A stretch of 64,000 nucleotides of DNA from Steroidobacter agaridevorans (lineage in GTDB: Bacteria; Pseudomonadota; Gammaproteobacteria; Steroidobacterales; Steroidobacteraceae), in contig NZ_BLJO01000001.1 of the NCBI RefSeq assembly GCF_009932555.1, positions 1,107,691-1,171,690 of the forward strand, given 5' to 3'. How positions within the stretch are numbered: position 1 is the stretch's first letter; each line of letters opens with the position of its first letter. A program made the position numbers and the translations under genes. Of the stretch, positions 19,501-28,216 are shown piece by piece. Under the pieces are notes generated by a model that saw only the letters and a program-made list of their open reading frames with translations, was not told where the DNA came from and made no database searches.

Positions 19501-22500
19501 TCCGCGACGTACGCTTCCAGCTTGGCGATCAATTCGTCGAGTGAACCGGCCAGGAACACCACGCGATCGGCCATTGAATCGCGGGCCACTTGCAGCGTAT
19601 AGGCCACGTCGGCCAGACGCATCGTTTCGCCCCGCTTGCGCAGAGCCCTCAGCAGATCGTCGGCTTTCTGTCGCAGCTGAGTTTCATTCCTTGCTGACAA
19701 AGGCACAATGAACTTCTCACCCTGTGGCCAGACCGGGGCGTCGAGATCGCCCTGCGAAGACGCCACATGCTCTGCAATCACGAGGTGAGCGTTAGTGCCG
19801 CTGAACCCGAACGAGCTGACAGCCGCGCGACGCTGGCCCCGATCGGCAACATTCCAATCAGCCAGGCTGGCGTTGACGTAGAACGGAGTGCCGGCCAGAT
19901 CGATGTGCTCGTTACATTGTGAGAAGTTCGCAGCAGGCGGCAACTGACGATGCCTCATCGCCAGCAACAGCTTCGCGACACCCGCCACACCAGCGGCGGT
20001 CAGGCAATGGCCAATGTTGCTCTTCACCGAGCCGAGCGCGCAGTAGTCCTGTCGAGCGGTGAATGGCTTGAACGCCGCCTTCAAGCCCGCGACCTCGATC
20101 GGATCGCCGAGCTTCGTGCCGGTGCCGTGCGCCTCGATCAGCTGAATGCCCGCCGGATCGATCTCGAAGCGCTCGTAGATGGACTGCAGCAGACGCGCCT
20201 GGCTGTCCTCGTTCGGCGCGGTGATGCCGTTGGTCTTGCCGTCCTGATTCACGCCCCAGCCTTCGATCACGCCGAGAATGCGGTCACCGTCGCGCTCGGC
20301 ATCGACCAGACGCTTCAGCACCACGACGCCGACGCCCTCGCCAATCACGAAGCCATTGGCGCGCTGATCGAAGGTGAAACAGCGACCGTCGCTCGAGAGC
20401 ATGCCGGCTTGCGAAGTCATGACGTGCATCGACGGACCCGACATCACATAGACGCCGCCGGCCAATGCCAGATCGCTCGTCCCGAAGCTCAAGCTGTCGC
20501 ACGCTTCCGCTATCGCCACCAGCGAGGATGAGCACGCCGTGTCGATGGAAATGCAGGGGCCGCGGAGATTCAAGAAATAGGCGATGCGAGCCGCCAGGAT
20601 CGATGTCGCCGCGCCGGTAAAATCCTGTGCGCCCAGTGGGTTCTTACGAGGTAACTGATGATAATCGCCGGCCGCGCAGCCGACGAAGACGCCACAGCGA
20701 CTGCCTGATAGCGATTGCGAGTCATAACCCGCGTTCTCTATACCGTGCCAGCACGCTTGCAGGAACACGCGCTGCTGCGGATCCATGCATTCCGCTTCGG
20801 TCGGCGAGATGTTGAAGAACAGCGGGTCGAACGCGTCGTAATCTTCCAGCGCACCTAGCCACTTGCTGTAGGTCTTGCCAGCCGCCGCCTCGCCCGCTTG
20901 GTAGTAATCGTCCAGGCGCCAACGCTGGTTCGACACTTCGCTGATGCAATCGCGGCCCGCGGCGATGTTTTCCCAGAACTGGTCGAGATCGTTGGCCTTG
21001 GGGAACTGGCCTGCCATGCCGATCACGGCGATGCGCTGAGCCGCGGACGCATCCCGTGCAATTACGCTTGAACGCAGACGCGCCGGTTCACGATTCAATC
21101 GCGATACGAGCTCGCGGCGTGCGACTTTCGATGGTGCGGCCGTGGTTCGTGCAGGCTGAACTGTCGGCGCTGGCATCGGACCGGAAGGTGGCGCCATCCT
21201 GCCGGCTTCCTGCATCACGAACCGACTGAGCTCCGCCAGCGTCGGATAGCTGTAAACCTTGGTCGCTTCGATGCTCGTGCCATAGCGATCGTTGATCTTG
21301 CGGATCCAGGTCACGCCCGTGATCGAATCCAAGCCAAGGTCGGTAAATTGCACGCCTTCGTCGATGCCATGGGCCTGCATGTGCAGCTCATGCGCGAGCA
21401 GGCTCCTGAGCGCTTCGATCACGTCGCGAAGGTTCGTGCCTTCGTTGGCCGTCGATTGAGTTGCGTCGGCGCGAGTTGTCGTCACGGCCGGTGCATTCGA
21501 GAACTTCGTCTCGATCTGCGCCAGGGTGTCGTCCTGGCCAACGAACGTCTGCTCATGCATCTGCACTTCGCGTCGATAGACATCCTCGCGCACCTGGCGG
21601 AGGGAATGCGTCCACTGACGTTTCAGAGCTTTCAGTTGGTCTCTGGGATGCTTGGCAATGCTTCTGGCTAGTTCGATGGCGGCCGACAAAACGTCCCGCC
21701 GCGGCATGACTGCAGCCTGTAGCCCACGATCCCGCAGCTCATGACCGGCGATCTCGCGTGCCGTGAGCAGCGTTTCGCGTGCGAGATCGTGGCCGATCTT
21801 TCGAGGGAATACTAACGTCGCGCCCGCGCCCGGTGTGAAGCCATAACCCATGTAGGGGCTGTGAAAGCGGCTCTCTTCGCCGAGCACGACCAGATCGGCA
21901 AACATGCCCAAGGACCAGCCTGCGCCGATGGCATGCCCTTGCATGGCCGCGATCACCGGCAGAGAACAGTTCAAGGCAATCTCGTAGATGCGCTCGTCGG
22001 TGAACTGCGCCTTGCCCTGCTGGATCGACAGCAATGTTTCCTTGGTGCCGCCCGCCGCGAAGTACGTGTCATAGCCGGTGAGCACGACCACTTTGCAGGT
22101 CGGCGTGTGCTCGACGTACGCAAAGGCCTGCTTCACGGCACTGAGCAACGATTCGGAGAACAGATTCTTCGTCTGTCGATCGTGCATGGTGATCACAGCG
22201 ACGCCGTCGGCTTCGTTGGCCACGGTCACTGCATCGGATTGAGGAGCCTTCGGCGCGGAGGTCGGAGCCGCCTCCAACGGCAGAATCTCGGGAGCGTGCT
22301 CGGCGACGGACACGCACGACGCTTTCCAGGCTTCGATAGTCTCGCGCGGCCACTCAGTCCAGAACTCGGCCAAGCGCAACGCCTGCGGAATGACTTCCGA
22401 TGCTTCGGCCACGGTCAGCGCACCCATTCGAGCACGCAGGTCGGCTCCTTTGTAGCTGCGGCCCGTCAGGCAAGCTTCCTGACCCAGCGCTGGCCCAAGT

Positions 22501-25500
22501 CGGCTCACGGACCGAGACGCGACTTCGCGAGCCAGCGCTGGATCGGCCCAAGGACCATTTGCGCGGTAGCGTCCCTGTGTTTGATACACACAGGCATCGC
22601 TCCACAATCCCAACAACCATGCAGCGCCCTCGGCGTCGCCTGTGAAAGCCGTGATCACGGGCGCCTTGCAGCCCTGTACCAGTCGGCGCAGCTCCAACGT
22701 GGCGTCCGCATCGACGGTCTCACTCGAAGGCAGGAAGCCCGACTGAGCGCTCGTCAGCACGATGGCGCGGTGGCCGGAGAATTGCTCGATCTGCTCGAAC
22801 AGCGTGGCCAGGTCGGCAATCAGCTGTTTGATACTGACGGCGTTCGACTCGATCTGGACGACAGCAACGTTCTCCGTCGACCCCTCGAGCGAAATGTGTG
22901 CGGCCGGCGAGACGATCTTGGTGCGAGTTCGAGGATCCAGTCCGCCCTGCACTTCCGTCGGACTCGCCACCGTCAGCGCATCGACGAGCGGCACGAGTTC
23001 GCGCGCCAGATGTTCCTTCAGCAAGCGCAGCGACGTTTGGGACTTCTGCGCAAGGTCGGTCGCAAGCTCCATTGCCTTGGCGTCGACTTGTGCAGCCGGC
23101 ACGATCGCGCATGTCCAACCCTTCTTCAGCAGTTGCTCGCCGGTCCAGGGACCCGTTCGGTACAACAGCTCATCCGCCTGCACTTCACCGAAGCGCTCGG
23201 CGAAGAAGCGTCTTTCACTCTCGCTCGGGAAGAGTCCCAGCCGCGGGCTCGTGAACTCGTAACGCCCCTCTTTGCTGCCGACCATCAGGTCACAGACGCT
23301 GGCGAGCAAGAAGCCGCTGCCGCAGGCACCTTCCTGCATGACTGCAATTACGGGGAACGGGAACGATGCGATCTCGCTGAACAGGCGGCGCTCGACCGCT
23401 TGGTTGCAGGTGGCCCTGTCGCCGGGCCAGAAGTCGTCCCTGCCTTTGATCAGCAGCACCTTGAGAGAGGCTTCCCGCCGCGCGACGCGCAAGGCATTGA
23501 GTAGTGGCTCGACGGCGGTTGCCGGCTCAGCACCGGGTGCCGGCGCGATTTCAATGGAGAACACGCCGTTGCTCACATCGAAAAGCTTCACGAACGAGCT
23601 CGTCGCCTGTGCAGAACCGGGCGAAGCCAAGTCGAGAAGAGTTACGGCCGCTCGCGGCGTGGACTCGCTCGCCTGCAGCTCATCGGTGGCTGCTAATGTG
23701 ACTTTTCTGGCCTTGGCCGCAACGGGAGCATCGACGGACGCAGCCGGCTGAACTCCAAGTGGAATCTCCCTGGGCTCGGAGGGCGCTGTCGGAGCGGGCA
23801 CTACGAAGGCGGCATTCTCCGCGACTTCGTACTGTAATCCGCGAACCTGCAGGCATACATCGCCCTGCTCGCTGCACACGTCGATGTCGACGCCGGTTGA
23901 CGCCGCCGCGCGAATCCATATCAGCGCAGTGTCGGGACACTCGACCAGCAGGCGCGCACAACCCATGGACAGCAAAGAGATGCTTTCCCCCGCGAAGTCT
24001 GTCACGCACCCGGCGACGATCTTCAGCAGTTCCGGGCGCAAGGCGTAGCGGCCCTTCTCGTCGGCACTGGATGCATCGAGACGAACAGTCGCAAGCAGCT
24101 GCCCCTCTCCTTCATAGCAACTGACCACGCCGGTTCGCAGCGGCTGCGACCGCGCGCGCATCGCCGACATAAGCTGCACCGTATCGACACGCTCTCGTGT
24201 CTGCGCGCGGGTGTAGGCCGCAAGACTCTGACAATGCACGACGCCATCGCCACTCACGATCTCGACATCGATGCTGTCATTGTCACGCGCCTGCAGGACG
24301 ACGCGAACGGCCTGCTCTACAGTCAGAACGATCGGCCGACCCCACGCGATGTCGCGCAGTTCGAGAATGTCCGACGGCAATCGGCCCGACGATGCAAGCC
24401 CAATTGCAACGCGCGTCATCTCCAGCGCCATCCACTCAGGCAGCAGCGATCGACCGGTTGCCTCATCGCGTTCCAGGAACGACTCCGTCCCAGTGAAGCT
24501 GGATGTATAGCTCTGCTGCTCGAGTGTCGAAGTGTTCTTGTGAACCAAAGGATGCAATAGCGCCGTCGTTCGACTCGGCACGGTCGCAACAGGCGTCGGC
24601 AGTGCAAGCCAGTAGCGCTCTTTGGCAAACGGATAACCTGGCAAGCTCATGAGCCGCGGCGTCGCGCCGTCCTCGTAGAACTTCTGCCAGCTCACCTCCA
24701 CGCCGTTGACCCAGGACTCGACGAGCTTCGACAGCTTGGCGTCAGCAATCCATTGATCGACGACCTTTCGGAAATCGGCATCGGCAGTGAGCACCGACAA
24801 GGGCGTGTTGTGGCGTCCGATCTGGCCACGATACAGGCCGTCGACTGCAACCTGCCCTGCGAGAAACTGCTGCAGCTGGTCGGTCAGCTGTTCGACCGAG
24901 CCCGTCACCAGGCCCAAGCGCTCATCCAGCGCTTCGCGTCCCACCTGCAGCGTATATGCCAGAGACGTCAGATCGAGCGCATCCGCTTGCGTGCCAATGA
25001 AAGTCAGCAGATCTCGCGCCTTCTGCTCGAGCTGCGCCGTCGTCTTTGCCGACAAAGGAACGACGACCAGCTCGGCGCCGCGGACAGCAGCGACCGATCT
25101 GGACCGATACTCTTCGACGATCACGTGCGCATTCGAGCCGCCTGCTCCGAATGACGAGATACCCGCGATACGCGGCACGCGCTGGCCGTCGACTTCCGGG
25201 CACTCCCAATCGCGCAGCGACTGATTCACCACGAACGGTGTGCTGTTGAAATCGATGTGCGGATTGAGCTTGCTGGAGTGAAGCGAGGGCGCGATGAGCT
25301 GATGCTTCATCTGCAGCAGCACTTTGGTCAGGCCCGCGATACCGGCGGCCGACTCGCAGTGACCGATATTCGATTTCGCCGAGCCGATCAGACAAGTGCC
25401 CATCGCCACTTCGGCCGCTTGCGAATCGCCGCGCAGGGCATTGCTCAGCGCCGTGATTTCGATCGGATCGCCGAGCTTCGTACCGGTGCCGTGTGCCTCG

Positions 25501-28208
25501 ATATAACTGATGTGTCTTGGATCCAGATCGGCATCTGCCAATGCCTGGCGGATCACGTCGCTCTGCGCCTGCGGATTCGGCACGGTATAACCATGGGTCT
25601 TGCCACCATGATTCAGCGCGGAACCACGGATGACGCCATAGATGACGTTGCCATCCCGCTCGGCTTCCGAAAGCCGCTTCAGGACGACGACGCCGACGCC
25701 TTCACCCGGAATGTAACCATCGCCGCCTTCGCCAAAGCTCTGGCAGTGACCGTCGCTGGAAATGAACTGGCCGGCGCTCAGCAACAGATACTTGTTCGGA
25801 TGGATGCTGACGTTCACACCCCCCGCAATCGCCAGTTGCGTCCGACCCTGCCGCAAGTCTTGGCACGCAAGGTGAATGGCCGTCAGCGACGAGGAGCACA
25901 TGGTGTCGAGTGTCATGCTCGGACCATGCAGGTTCAAAAAGTACGAGACGCGATTGGCAATGCTCGCAAAGCTGCTGGAGACCGCCATGCGTTGACCTTG
26001 CACGCTGGCCTCGGCGCCAAACAGCTGATATTCGCTATGCATCGCGCCGGCATACACGCCCACTCGATCGTTTGGCAGGCTGCCGCGCGTGTAACCCGCA
26101 TCCTCGATCGCGAGCCACGCATGCTGCAGGAACAGGCGCTCCTGCGGGTCGATGCTCTTCGCCTCCTTCGGAGAAATATTGAAGAACAGCGGATCGAACT
26201 CGTCGACGCCCGCGATGAACCCGCCCCACTTGCTGAAGTGGCGTCCGGTCTGCGTGCGGTCTTCGCTGAAGTAATCCCGCCAATCCCAACGATCCCTGGG
26301 AACCTCGACGATGCAGTCCTTGCCGTCGCGGAGATTGCGCCAATAGGTGTCCAGATCCGGCGCCTCCGGATAGCGACCGCTCAACCCGACGATCGCAATG
26401 GGTTCGGCGCTGTCGGTCGAGCTGAAGTCGCTACGGCGCCGCCGGGCAGCGACCTTCTGCGTCGGTGCGGGGGTGACTGGCGCCACCTGTCGCTGGCTCG
26501 GTGCTCGCGGCGCGGCCTTCCCCACCGCCGCTGGAGAGAACAACACATCCAGCGCTGGCGCGTGGGCCCGAACGAAGTACTCGGCGAGCGCCTGCACATT
26601 CTGATATTCGAACAGCAGCGTCTTCGACAGCGGCCCGAAGGTTCGTTCCAGGCTGTTGATGAGACTCACGGCCAAGATGGAATCGATGCCATACCGCTCC
26701 AGACCCGCGCGCGGATCGATGTTATGAGCAGGCAGCTTCAACACCGTCGAGAACTGCTTGCGCAGATAATCCCGAGTCTTTTCCAGCAGGTCGCCGGCCT
26801 CCTTTGTCGCCGGTTCGCTTGGCGCAGGTTCAATCGTCGCGGGCTGAGTCTGCAGGGTCCGGCTGGCGAGCACGCGATGCAGTTGCGCCAACTCGCCTTC
26901 CATCACGAGCATCTGATCGTGATTCGACTGCAAGCATCGATACAGCGCCTGAATGCCGGTGGCGGTCTGCATGGGTTGGATGCCGCTCGAGCTGCGCAAC
27001 GATTCCAGCGTCCGCTGGTCGAGCGTCATGCCGCCTTCCGACCAGAACGGCCAGTTGATGGACAACGTTCGGCCCGATCGCTCGCCGGCCGCAACGGCTC
27101 GATTTCGGTCAGCGGCGAATCGATCCATGAACCCGTTCGCCGCCGCGTAATCGGCTTGCCCGGCGTTGCCCATGACCGCGGCGATCGACGAGAACAGCAC
27201 CAGGAAATCCAGCTCAACATTCCGGCTCGCCGCATCCAGGTTGAATGTGCCGGTGACCTTGGACGCCAGCACTTCGCGAAACTCCGCGGAGGTCTTCTTC
27301 AGGATGAAGTTGTCCGCAATCATGCCTGCGCTGTGAATGATGCCGTTGAGCTGCCCGTGCTCTTCAACGATCGCGGAGATCAGCTGCTCGACCTGCGTCA
27401 GGTCGCTCACATCGACGCAACGATATTCCACACGGCCCGGTGTTGCCGCGTCGGGTGCGGAACGACCCGCGAGGATGACTTTGGCGCTGGTCGTTTGCTG
27501 AAGGATCTCGCGAGTAACGATCTGGCCCAGGCCTCCCCAGCCGCCCGTGATCAAGTAGACGCCGTGGTCCTTGAATGCGATCGGCGCGTCGCCCTCGCTC
27601 GACGGCAGCGGACTCCAGGCTTGAACGTGCCGGAGACCGTTCCGATATCTGACGACCGCATCCGCTTCTCGCTGAAGCTTCTGCGCCAGGTCAGCGGTCG
27701 TGATGCCGGCCGGCACCAGAATGCATTGACCGACCACGCTGGGATTTTCCAGCATGGCAGTCTTGAGCAGCGCGAACAGTCCCATGAACACGCTTTGCCC
27801 GCCAGCGTCCGGCACCACGAGGCGCACGAGCACTTTCCTTTTCGGCTTGCCGCGCAGGATGCTCTGTATCGCCTCGAAGCAAGCGACGGCATAGTCACTG
27901 TAGCGCTCCGCGATAGTGGCGCCCTCGGACCGCAATGACTGGCCACGACCATTAGTCACAAGCGTTGCCAAGGCCGTGGCATCCACACCGGGCAGCTCAC
28001 ATAGCAGCACGAGCTGTTCGGAGTCTGTCGACTCGTTCGAGATCTCATCCGCGCTCGCTTGCCACTGCGGGCTCGCAAGCACGACGCCGACGCTCTGTTG
28101 TTGCCGCTTGAGCGTCGCGATGATCTCCAGGGCCGCTGTCTTGGACAGCTTGCCCGTGGACAGATCCTGATAAATCTGTTGCAACTGTTGTTTCATCCGC
28201 GTTTCCAT
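13554..28208 (-). CDS. PKS-4: trans-AT polyketide synthase, dd-KR-ACP / KS-psiDH-ECH-psiECH-ECH-ACPbeta / KS-psiDH-KR-MT-ACP / KS-dd
   Basis: 4884 aa. Order: docking helix 5-36; KR 62-450 (S341, Y354, intact); ACP S510; KS1 602-1035 (C771, H906); degenerate DH 1217-1465 (Glu1249 for the catalytic His, Lys1396 for the Asp); three crotonase units at about 1540-1745, 1775-1965 and 1998-2235; beta-branch ACP S2295/W2301; KS2 2391-2815 (C2559, H2694); degenerate DH 3001-3245; KR 3258-3730 (Y3639, Ile at the usual Asn); C-methyltransferase 3772-4125 (EIGAGTGG); ACP S4206; KS3 4294-4705 (C4451 in NTGCSSS, H4586, H4626); C-terminal docking tail 4857-4884. It begins with KR because the DH of that module is at the end of PKS-3, only 8 bp upstream. 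An in-frame ATG at 28196 is an alternative start; neither has a strong ribosome site. Confidence 0.95.
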   Translation of the reverse strand: METRMKQQLQQIYQDLSTGKLSKTAALEIIATLKRQQQSVGVVLASPQWQASADEISNESTDSEQLVLLCELPGVDATALATLVTNGRGQSLRSEGATIAERYSDYAVACFEAIQSILRGKPKRKVLVRLVVPDAGGQSVFMGLFALLKTAMLENPSVVGQCILVPAGITTADLAQKLQREADAVVRYRNGLRHVQAWSPLPSSEGDAPIAFKDHGVYLITGGWGGLGQIVTREILQQTTSAKVILAGRSAPDAATPGRVEYRCVDVSDLTQVEQLISAIVEEHGQLNGIIHSAGMIADNFILKKTSAEFREVLASKVTGTFNLDAASRNVELDFLVLFSSIAAVMGNAGQADYAAANGFMDRFAADRNRAVAAGERSGRTLSINWPFWSEGGMTLDQRTLESLRSSSGIQPMQTATGIQALYRCLQSNHDQMLVMEGELAQLHRVLASRTLQTQPATIEPAPSEPATKEAGDLLEKTRDYLRKQFSTVLKLPAHNIDPRAGLERYGIDSILAVSLINSLERTFGPLSKTLLFEYQNVQALAEYFVRAHAPALDVLFSPAAVGKAAPRAPSQRQVAPVTPAPTQKVAARRRRSDFSSTDSAEPIAIVGLSGRYPEAPDLDTYWRNLRDGKDCIVEVPRDRWDWRDYFSEDRTQTGRHFSKWGGFIAGVDEFDPLFFNISPKEAKSIDPQERLFLQHAWLAIEDAGYTRGSLPNDRVGVYAGAMHSEYQLFGAEASVQGQRMAVSSSFASIANRVSYFLNLHGPSMTLDTMCSSSLTAIHLACQDLRQGRTQLAIAGGVNVSIHPNKYLLLSAGQFISSDGHCQSFGEGGDGYIPGEGVGVVVLKRLSEAERDGNVIYGVIRGSALNHGGKTHGYTVPNPQAQSDVIRQALADADLDPRHISYIEAHGTGTKLGDPIEITALSNALRGDSQAAEVAMGTCLIGSAKSNIGHCESAAGIAGLTKVLLQMKHQLIAPSLHSSKLNPHIDFNSTPFVVNQSLRDWECPEVDGQRVPRIAGISSFGAGGSNAHVIVEEYRSRSVAAVRGAELVVVPLSAKTTAQLEQKARDLLTFIGTQADALDLTSLAYTLQVGREALDERLGLVTGSVEQLTDQLQQFLAGQVAVDGLYRGQIGRHNTPLSVLTADADFRKVVDQWIADAKLSKLVESWVNGVEVSWQKFYEDGATPRLMSLPGYPFAKERYWLALPTPVATVPSRTTALLHPLVHKNTSTLEQQSYTSSFTGTESFLERDEATGRSLLPEWMALEMTRVAIGLASSGRLPSDILELRDIAWGRPIVLTVEQAVRVVLQARDNDSIDVEIVSGDGVVHCQSLAAYTRAQTRERVDTVQLMSAMRARSQPLRTGVVSCYEGEGQLLATVRLDASSADEKGRYALRPELLKIVAGCVTDFAGESISLLSMGCARLLVECPDTALIWIRAAASTGVDIDVCSEQGDVCLQVRGLQYEVAENAAFVVPAPTAPSEPREIPLGVQPAASVDAPVAAKARKVTLAATDELQASESTPRAAVTLLDLASPGSAQATSSFVKLFDVSNGVFSIEIAPAPGAEPATAVEPLLNALRVARREASLKVLLIKGRDDFWPGDRATCNQAVERRLFSEIASFPFPVIAVMQEGACGSGFLLASVCDLMVGSKEGRYEFTSPRLGLFPSESERRFFAERFGEVQADELLYRTGPWTGEQLLKKGWTCAIVPAAQVDAKAMELATDLAQKSQTSLRLLKEHLARELVPLVDALTVASPTEVQGGLDPRTRTKIVSPAAHISLEGSTENVAVVQIESNAVSIKQLIADLATLFEQIEQFSGHRAIVLTSAQSGFLPSSETVDADATLELRRLVQGCKAPVITAFTGDAEGAAWLLGLWSDACVYQTQGRYRANGPWADPALAREVASRSVSRLGPALGQEACLTGRSYKGADLRARMGALTVAEASEVIPQALRLAEFWTEWPRETIEAWKASCVSVAEHAPEILPLEAAPTSAPKAPQSDAVTVANEADGVAVITMHDRQTKNLFSESLLSAVKQAFAYVEHTPTCKVVVLTGYDTYFAAGGTKETLLSIQQGKAQFTDERIYEIALNCSLPVIAAMQGHAIGAGWSLGMFADLVVLGEESRFHSPYMGYGFTPGAGATLVFPRKIGHDLARETLLTAREIAGHELRDRGLQAAVMPRRDVLSAAIELARSIAKHPRDQLKALKRQWTHSLRQVREDVYRREVQMHEQTFVGQDDTLAQIETKFSNAPAVTTTRADATQSTANEGTNLRDVIEALRSLLAHELHMQAHGIDEGVQFTDLGLDSITGVTWIRKINDRYGTSIEATKVYSYPTLAELSRFVMQEAGRMAPPSGPMPAPTVQPARTTAAPSKVARRELVSRLNREPARLRSSVIARDASAAQRIAVIGMAGQFPKANDLDQFWENIAAGRDCISEVSNQRWRLDDYYQAGEAAAGKTYSKWLGALEDYDAFDPLFFNISPTEAECMDPQQRVFLQACWHGIENAGYDSQSLSGSRCGVFVGCAAGDYHQLPRKNPLGAQDFTGAATSILAARIAYFLNLRGPCISIDTACSSSLVAIAEACDSLSFGTSDLALAGGVYVMSGPSMHVMTSQAGMLSSDGRCFTFDQRANGFVIGEGVGVVVLKRLVDAERDGDRILGVIEGWGVNQDGKTNGITAPNEDSQARLLQSIYERFEIDPAGIQLIEAHGTGTKLGDPIEVAGLKAAFKPFTARQDYCALGSVKSNIGHCLTAAGVAGVAKLLLAMRHRQLPPAANFSQCNEHIDLAGTPFYVNASLADWNVADRGQRRAAVSSFGFSGTNAHLVIAEHVASSQGDLDAPVWPQGEKFIVPLSARNETQLRQKADDLLRALRKRGETMRLADVAYTLQVARDSMADRVVFLAGSLDELIAKLEAYVADDSGIAGTFHGQAQRNKEEMLLFAQDDDVRTTMVGKWLRERKLAKLAEWWSKGLTLDWKQLYGEAKPRRIELPGYPFAKDRFWIDSAAVADSQIDDDRIHPLVHRNASLLSQQRYRSSFNGNEFFLDDTKAFPALSLVEMARAAIVHATSDHGVPAALSITGMEWDQPLFVTEPTDVTLNLEANDDGIEFEIQTEVVHARGRADLVANVQAEQLDLAAAMGRMTRDELQPASLQGLKEVFRGDGSLLARIEIAPECDARDYVLHPCLLEGAWQACTMFLGADAGSRLPASVESFTVASACADRMYALIRYASDDDRALDVDLCDDAGNACVLMRGVRWTAPGSTVVAPNESKWDGISYLYRWEECRDSLPNLTLAHQTVLIVCRDGSYGFEEVIRQRNQQANVVLIRLAETTAQLSQNEWRCGVRDSRAFETALQGVRKVDALYFLAASEQAKHSSVEEDAEGQLLRLVKFLKHSQKVSDKVDTYILTVDNHSLSGAANAGAGAGASGLGYSLAQGNYQFRVRNLDLSADDLRDPSNAEQLLTVIGREPSSDRGEVFKLQAGKRYRGSFFKLNWGQPAPTAIKQKGVYLIVGGTGIVGRIITRNLIQKYGATVVWLGRSDADSPKVRSALQAFAEFGSKLSYLQADVLSLDSMRQAVATIKNRYSALNGAIFSGMVFGIDNSIDLISEAQFESVVGIKTQGSRVFHAALSDESLDFMVYFSSGQAYSFSGAMTVAAYAAGISAADSFTRSIQGTTKVPVGTINWGAWRAFVRERMEVHQDVRAKNVGSLSDEEGFACFERFVGELQQGRIRQVLCMRVSEEVQPLINCNSEEIVTLAADAPLAPPVTDLQIDPPSGRIATLIRAQERSDLDDWFSQLLFYQLNRLVEASDHSLPARVPSSVAELHRRCRILDKYIPWVNESLRMLAKRQFIELRDDVIVRWDAREAKAKWHEWQTRRHAYAGDAYSKALTALVTDCLVSLPEILNGNVSATDVIFPNSSPEKVAALYKENAIADTYNEVVGDAVLACLQQRLQADPSTRLRILEIGAGTGGTSAMVFAKLKPFQHAVEEYCYTDLSKAFFLHAEENYVPGNPYIVCRRLDIEQPIEPQGIDVGTYDVVIATNVLHATRDIRQTLRNAKAALRNNGFLLLNEISDKSLSPHLTVALLDGWWLFQDPELRIPGCPGLYPQSWKRVLEEEGFCSVQFPVEQAHVLGNQVIVARSNGLIRQRVESVVPPQVVAKAPAPIPRRASNPLSTSTVAVERAPAVSSSAHVRDAILGCLSKTLKVPAASIGAEIAFSDYGIDSILGVNFVKQLNDTLRISLNTAIIFEYPSLERLSKHVLAAYGDQIETQLRSPPNSAPTATPAPVPTQAITVKTKRQSKRVESRAPAVSADIAVVGMSGRFPKAENVREFWNNLVSGVDGVDELSARYLDQSNYSPKKQKGKTRCKWGGVLAERDCFDPLFFNISPNEAESMNPHQRLVMQESWNAIEDAGYNPRALAGTQTGVFVGSEPTGYRGHTFTGLSEAIIASRLSYVLNFNGPAFVVNTGCSSSGVAIHLGCESLRNRETDVVLAGGVHACMDQTTQIRLDEIEMLSPSGRCFTFDAAGDGTIISEGVAMVMLKRLDDAIAAGDHIYGVIKGSGINQDGASNGITAPNGAAQEQLIRSVYEKFKIDPERISYVEAHGTGTKLGDPVETNALVRAFKHYTGKQNYCAVGSAKSHVGHTAAAAGVTGLIKVLLSMQHRQLPKLLNFKTLNPLIEFEHSPFYVVTERTPWQPAGEVRTAAINSFGHSGTNVHMVVQEYSPAARQEANHANRTVIVPLSAKTPEQLQQKGRDLLEFIESADQTIELASLAWTLQAGREAMVERVGFVVRSLDQLSDKLRAWLAGESDVRGTDNLGKQLESWLQGHAVDWALLWGDAKPRRMSLPGYPFAKERYWAGMSDPAATTSSNLPSQSIEDIIDRIDDDSIDAHAGVQLLKLMV
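13557..15329 (-). other. PKS-4 C-terminal KS with docking tail
   Basis: KS3 has NTGCSSS around Cys4451 and GHSGTNVH at its C-terminal end, both unlike the other KS domains here. The linker ends in the usual YPFAKERYW. The tail at 4857-4884 (IEDIIDRIDDDS then a hydrophobic helix) is an acidic docking-type sequence. The cognate DH-KR-ACP is at the start of PKS-5. Confidence 0.75.
15465..21038 (-). other. PKS-4 module: KS-psiDH-KR-MT-ACP
   Basis: KS2 has the GFSGTNAH end motif. The DH lacks the His motif (sequence around 3029-3036 reads DDTKAFPA) and has Glu3171 for Asp. The KR has GGTGIVG and Tyr3639, but a two-residue longer loop between the Ser pair and Tyr, and Ile3643 for Asn. MT motif I is EIGAGTGG. 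Expected product is an alpha-methyl beta-hydroxy (or beta-keto, if the KR is impaired) thioester. Confidence 0.75.
21204..26405 (-). other. PKS-4 beta-branch module: KS-psiDH-ECH-psiECH-ECH-ACP(Trp)
   Basis: The KS is complete (C771). The DH fold has lost both catalytic residues. The crotonase triplet spans bases 23591-21504. The third unit has the GYDTYF.AGGT and MQGHAIGAGW oxyanion loops and the YGFTPGAGAT stretch of PksI-like (ECH2, decarboxylating) enzymes. The middle unit has lost these glycines. The first is intermediate. The ACP carries the Ser+6 Trp of beta-branching carriers. The arrangement is paralogous to the PKS-3 module at 36313-31169. Confidence 0.85.
26559..28196 (-). other. 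PKS-4 docking-KR-ACP (second half of split module begun in PKS-3)
   Basis: The N-terminal helix with the QDLSTGKLSKTAALEI pattern matches the class of docking sequences found at DH//KR breaks. It pairs logically with the acidic tail of PKS-3. The KR has GGWGGLG, S341, Y354 and N358, so the completed KS-DH//KR-ACP module should give an alpha,beta-unsaturated thioester. Confidence 0.75.
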
Positions 28209-28216
28209 TCGCTCGC

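Noticed and set aside
25257-27938. Long plus-strand open frame (893 codons) opposite PKS-4
   Set aside because: It lies fully antisense to a well-supported PKS reading frame, is rich in Arg/Gln/His/Leu as expected of a GC-rich shadow frame, and has no recognisable domain. The same applies to the plus-strand frames at 16128-18107, 6674-8251, 14112-15743 and 53333-54688.
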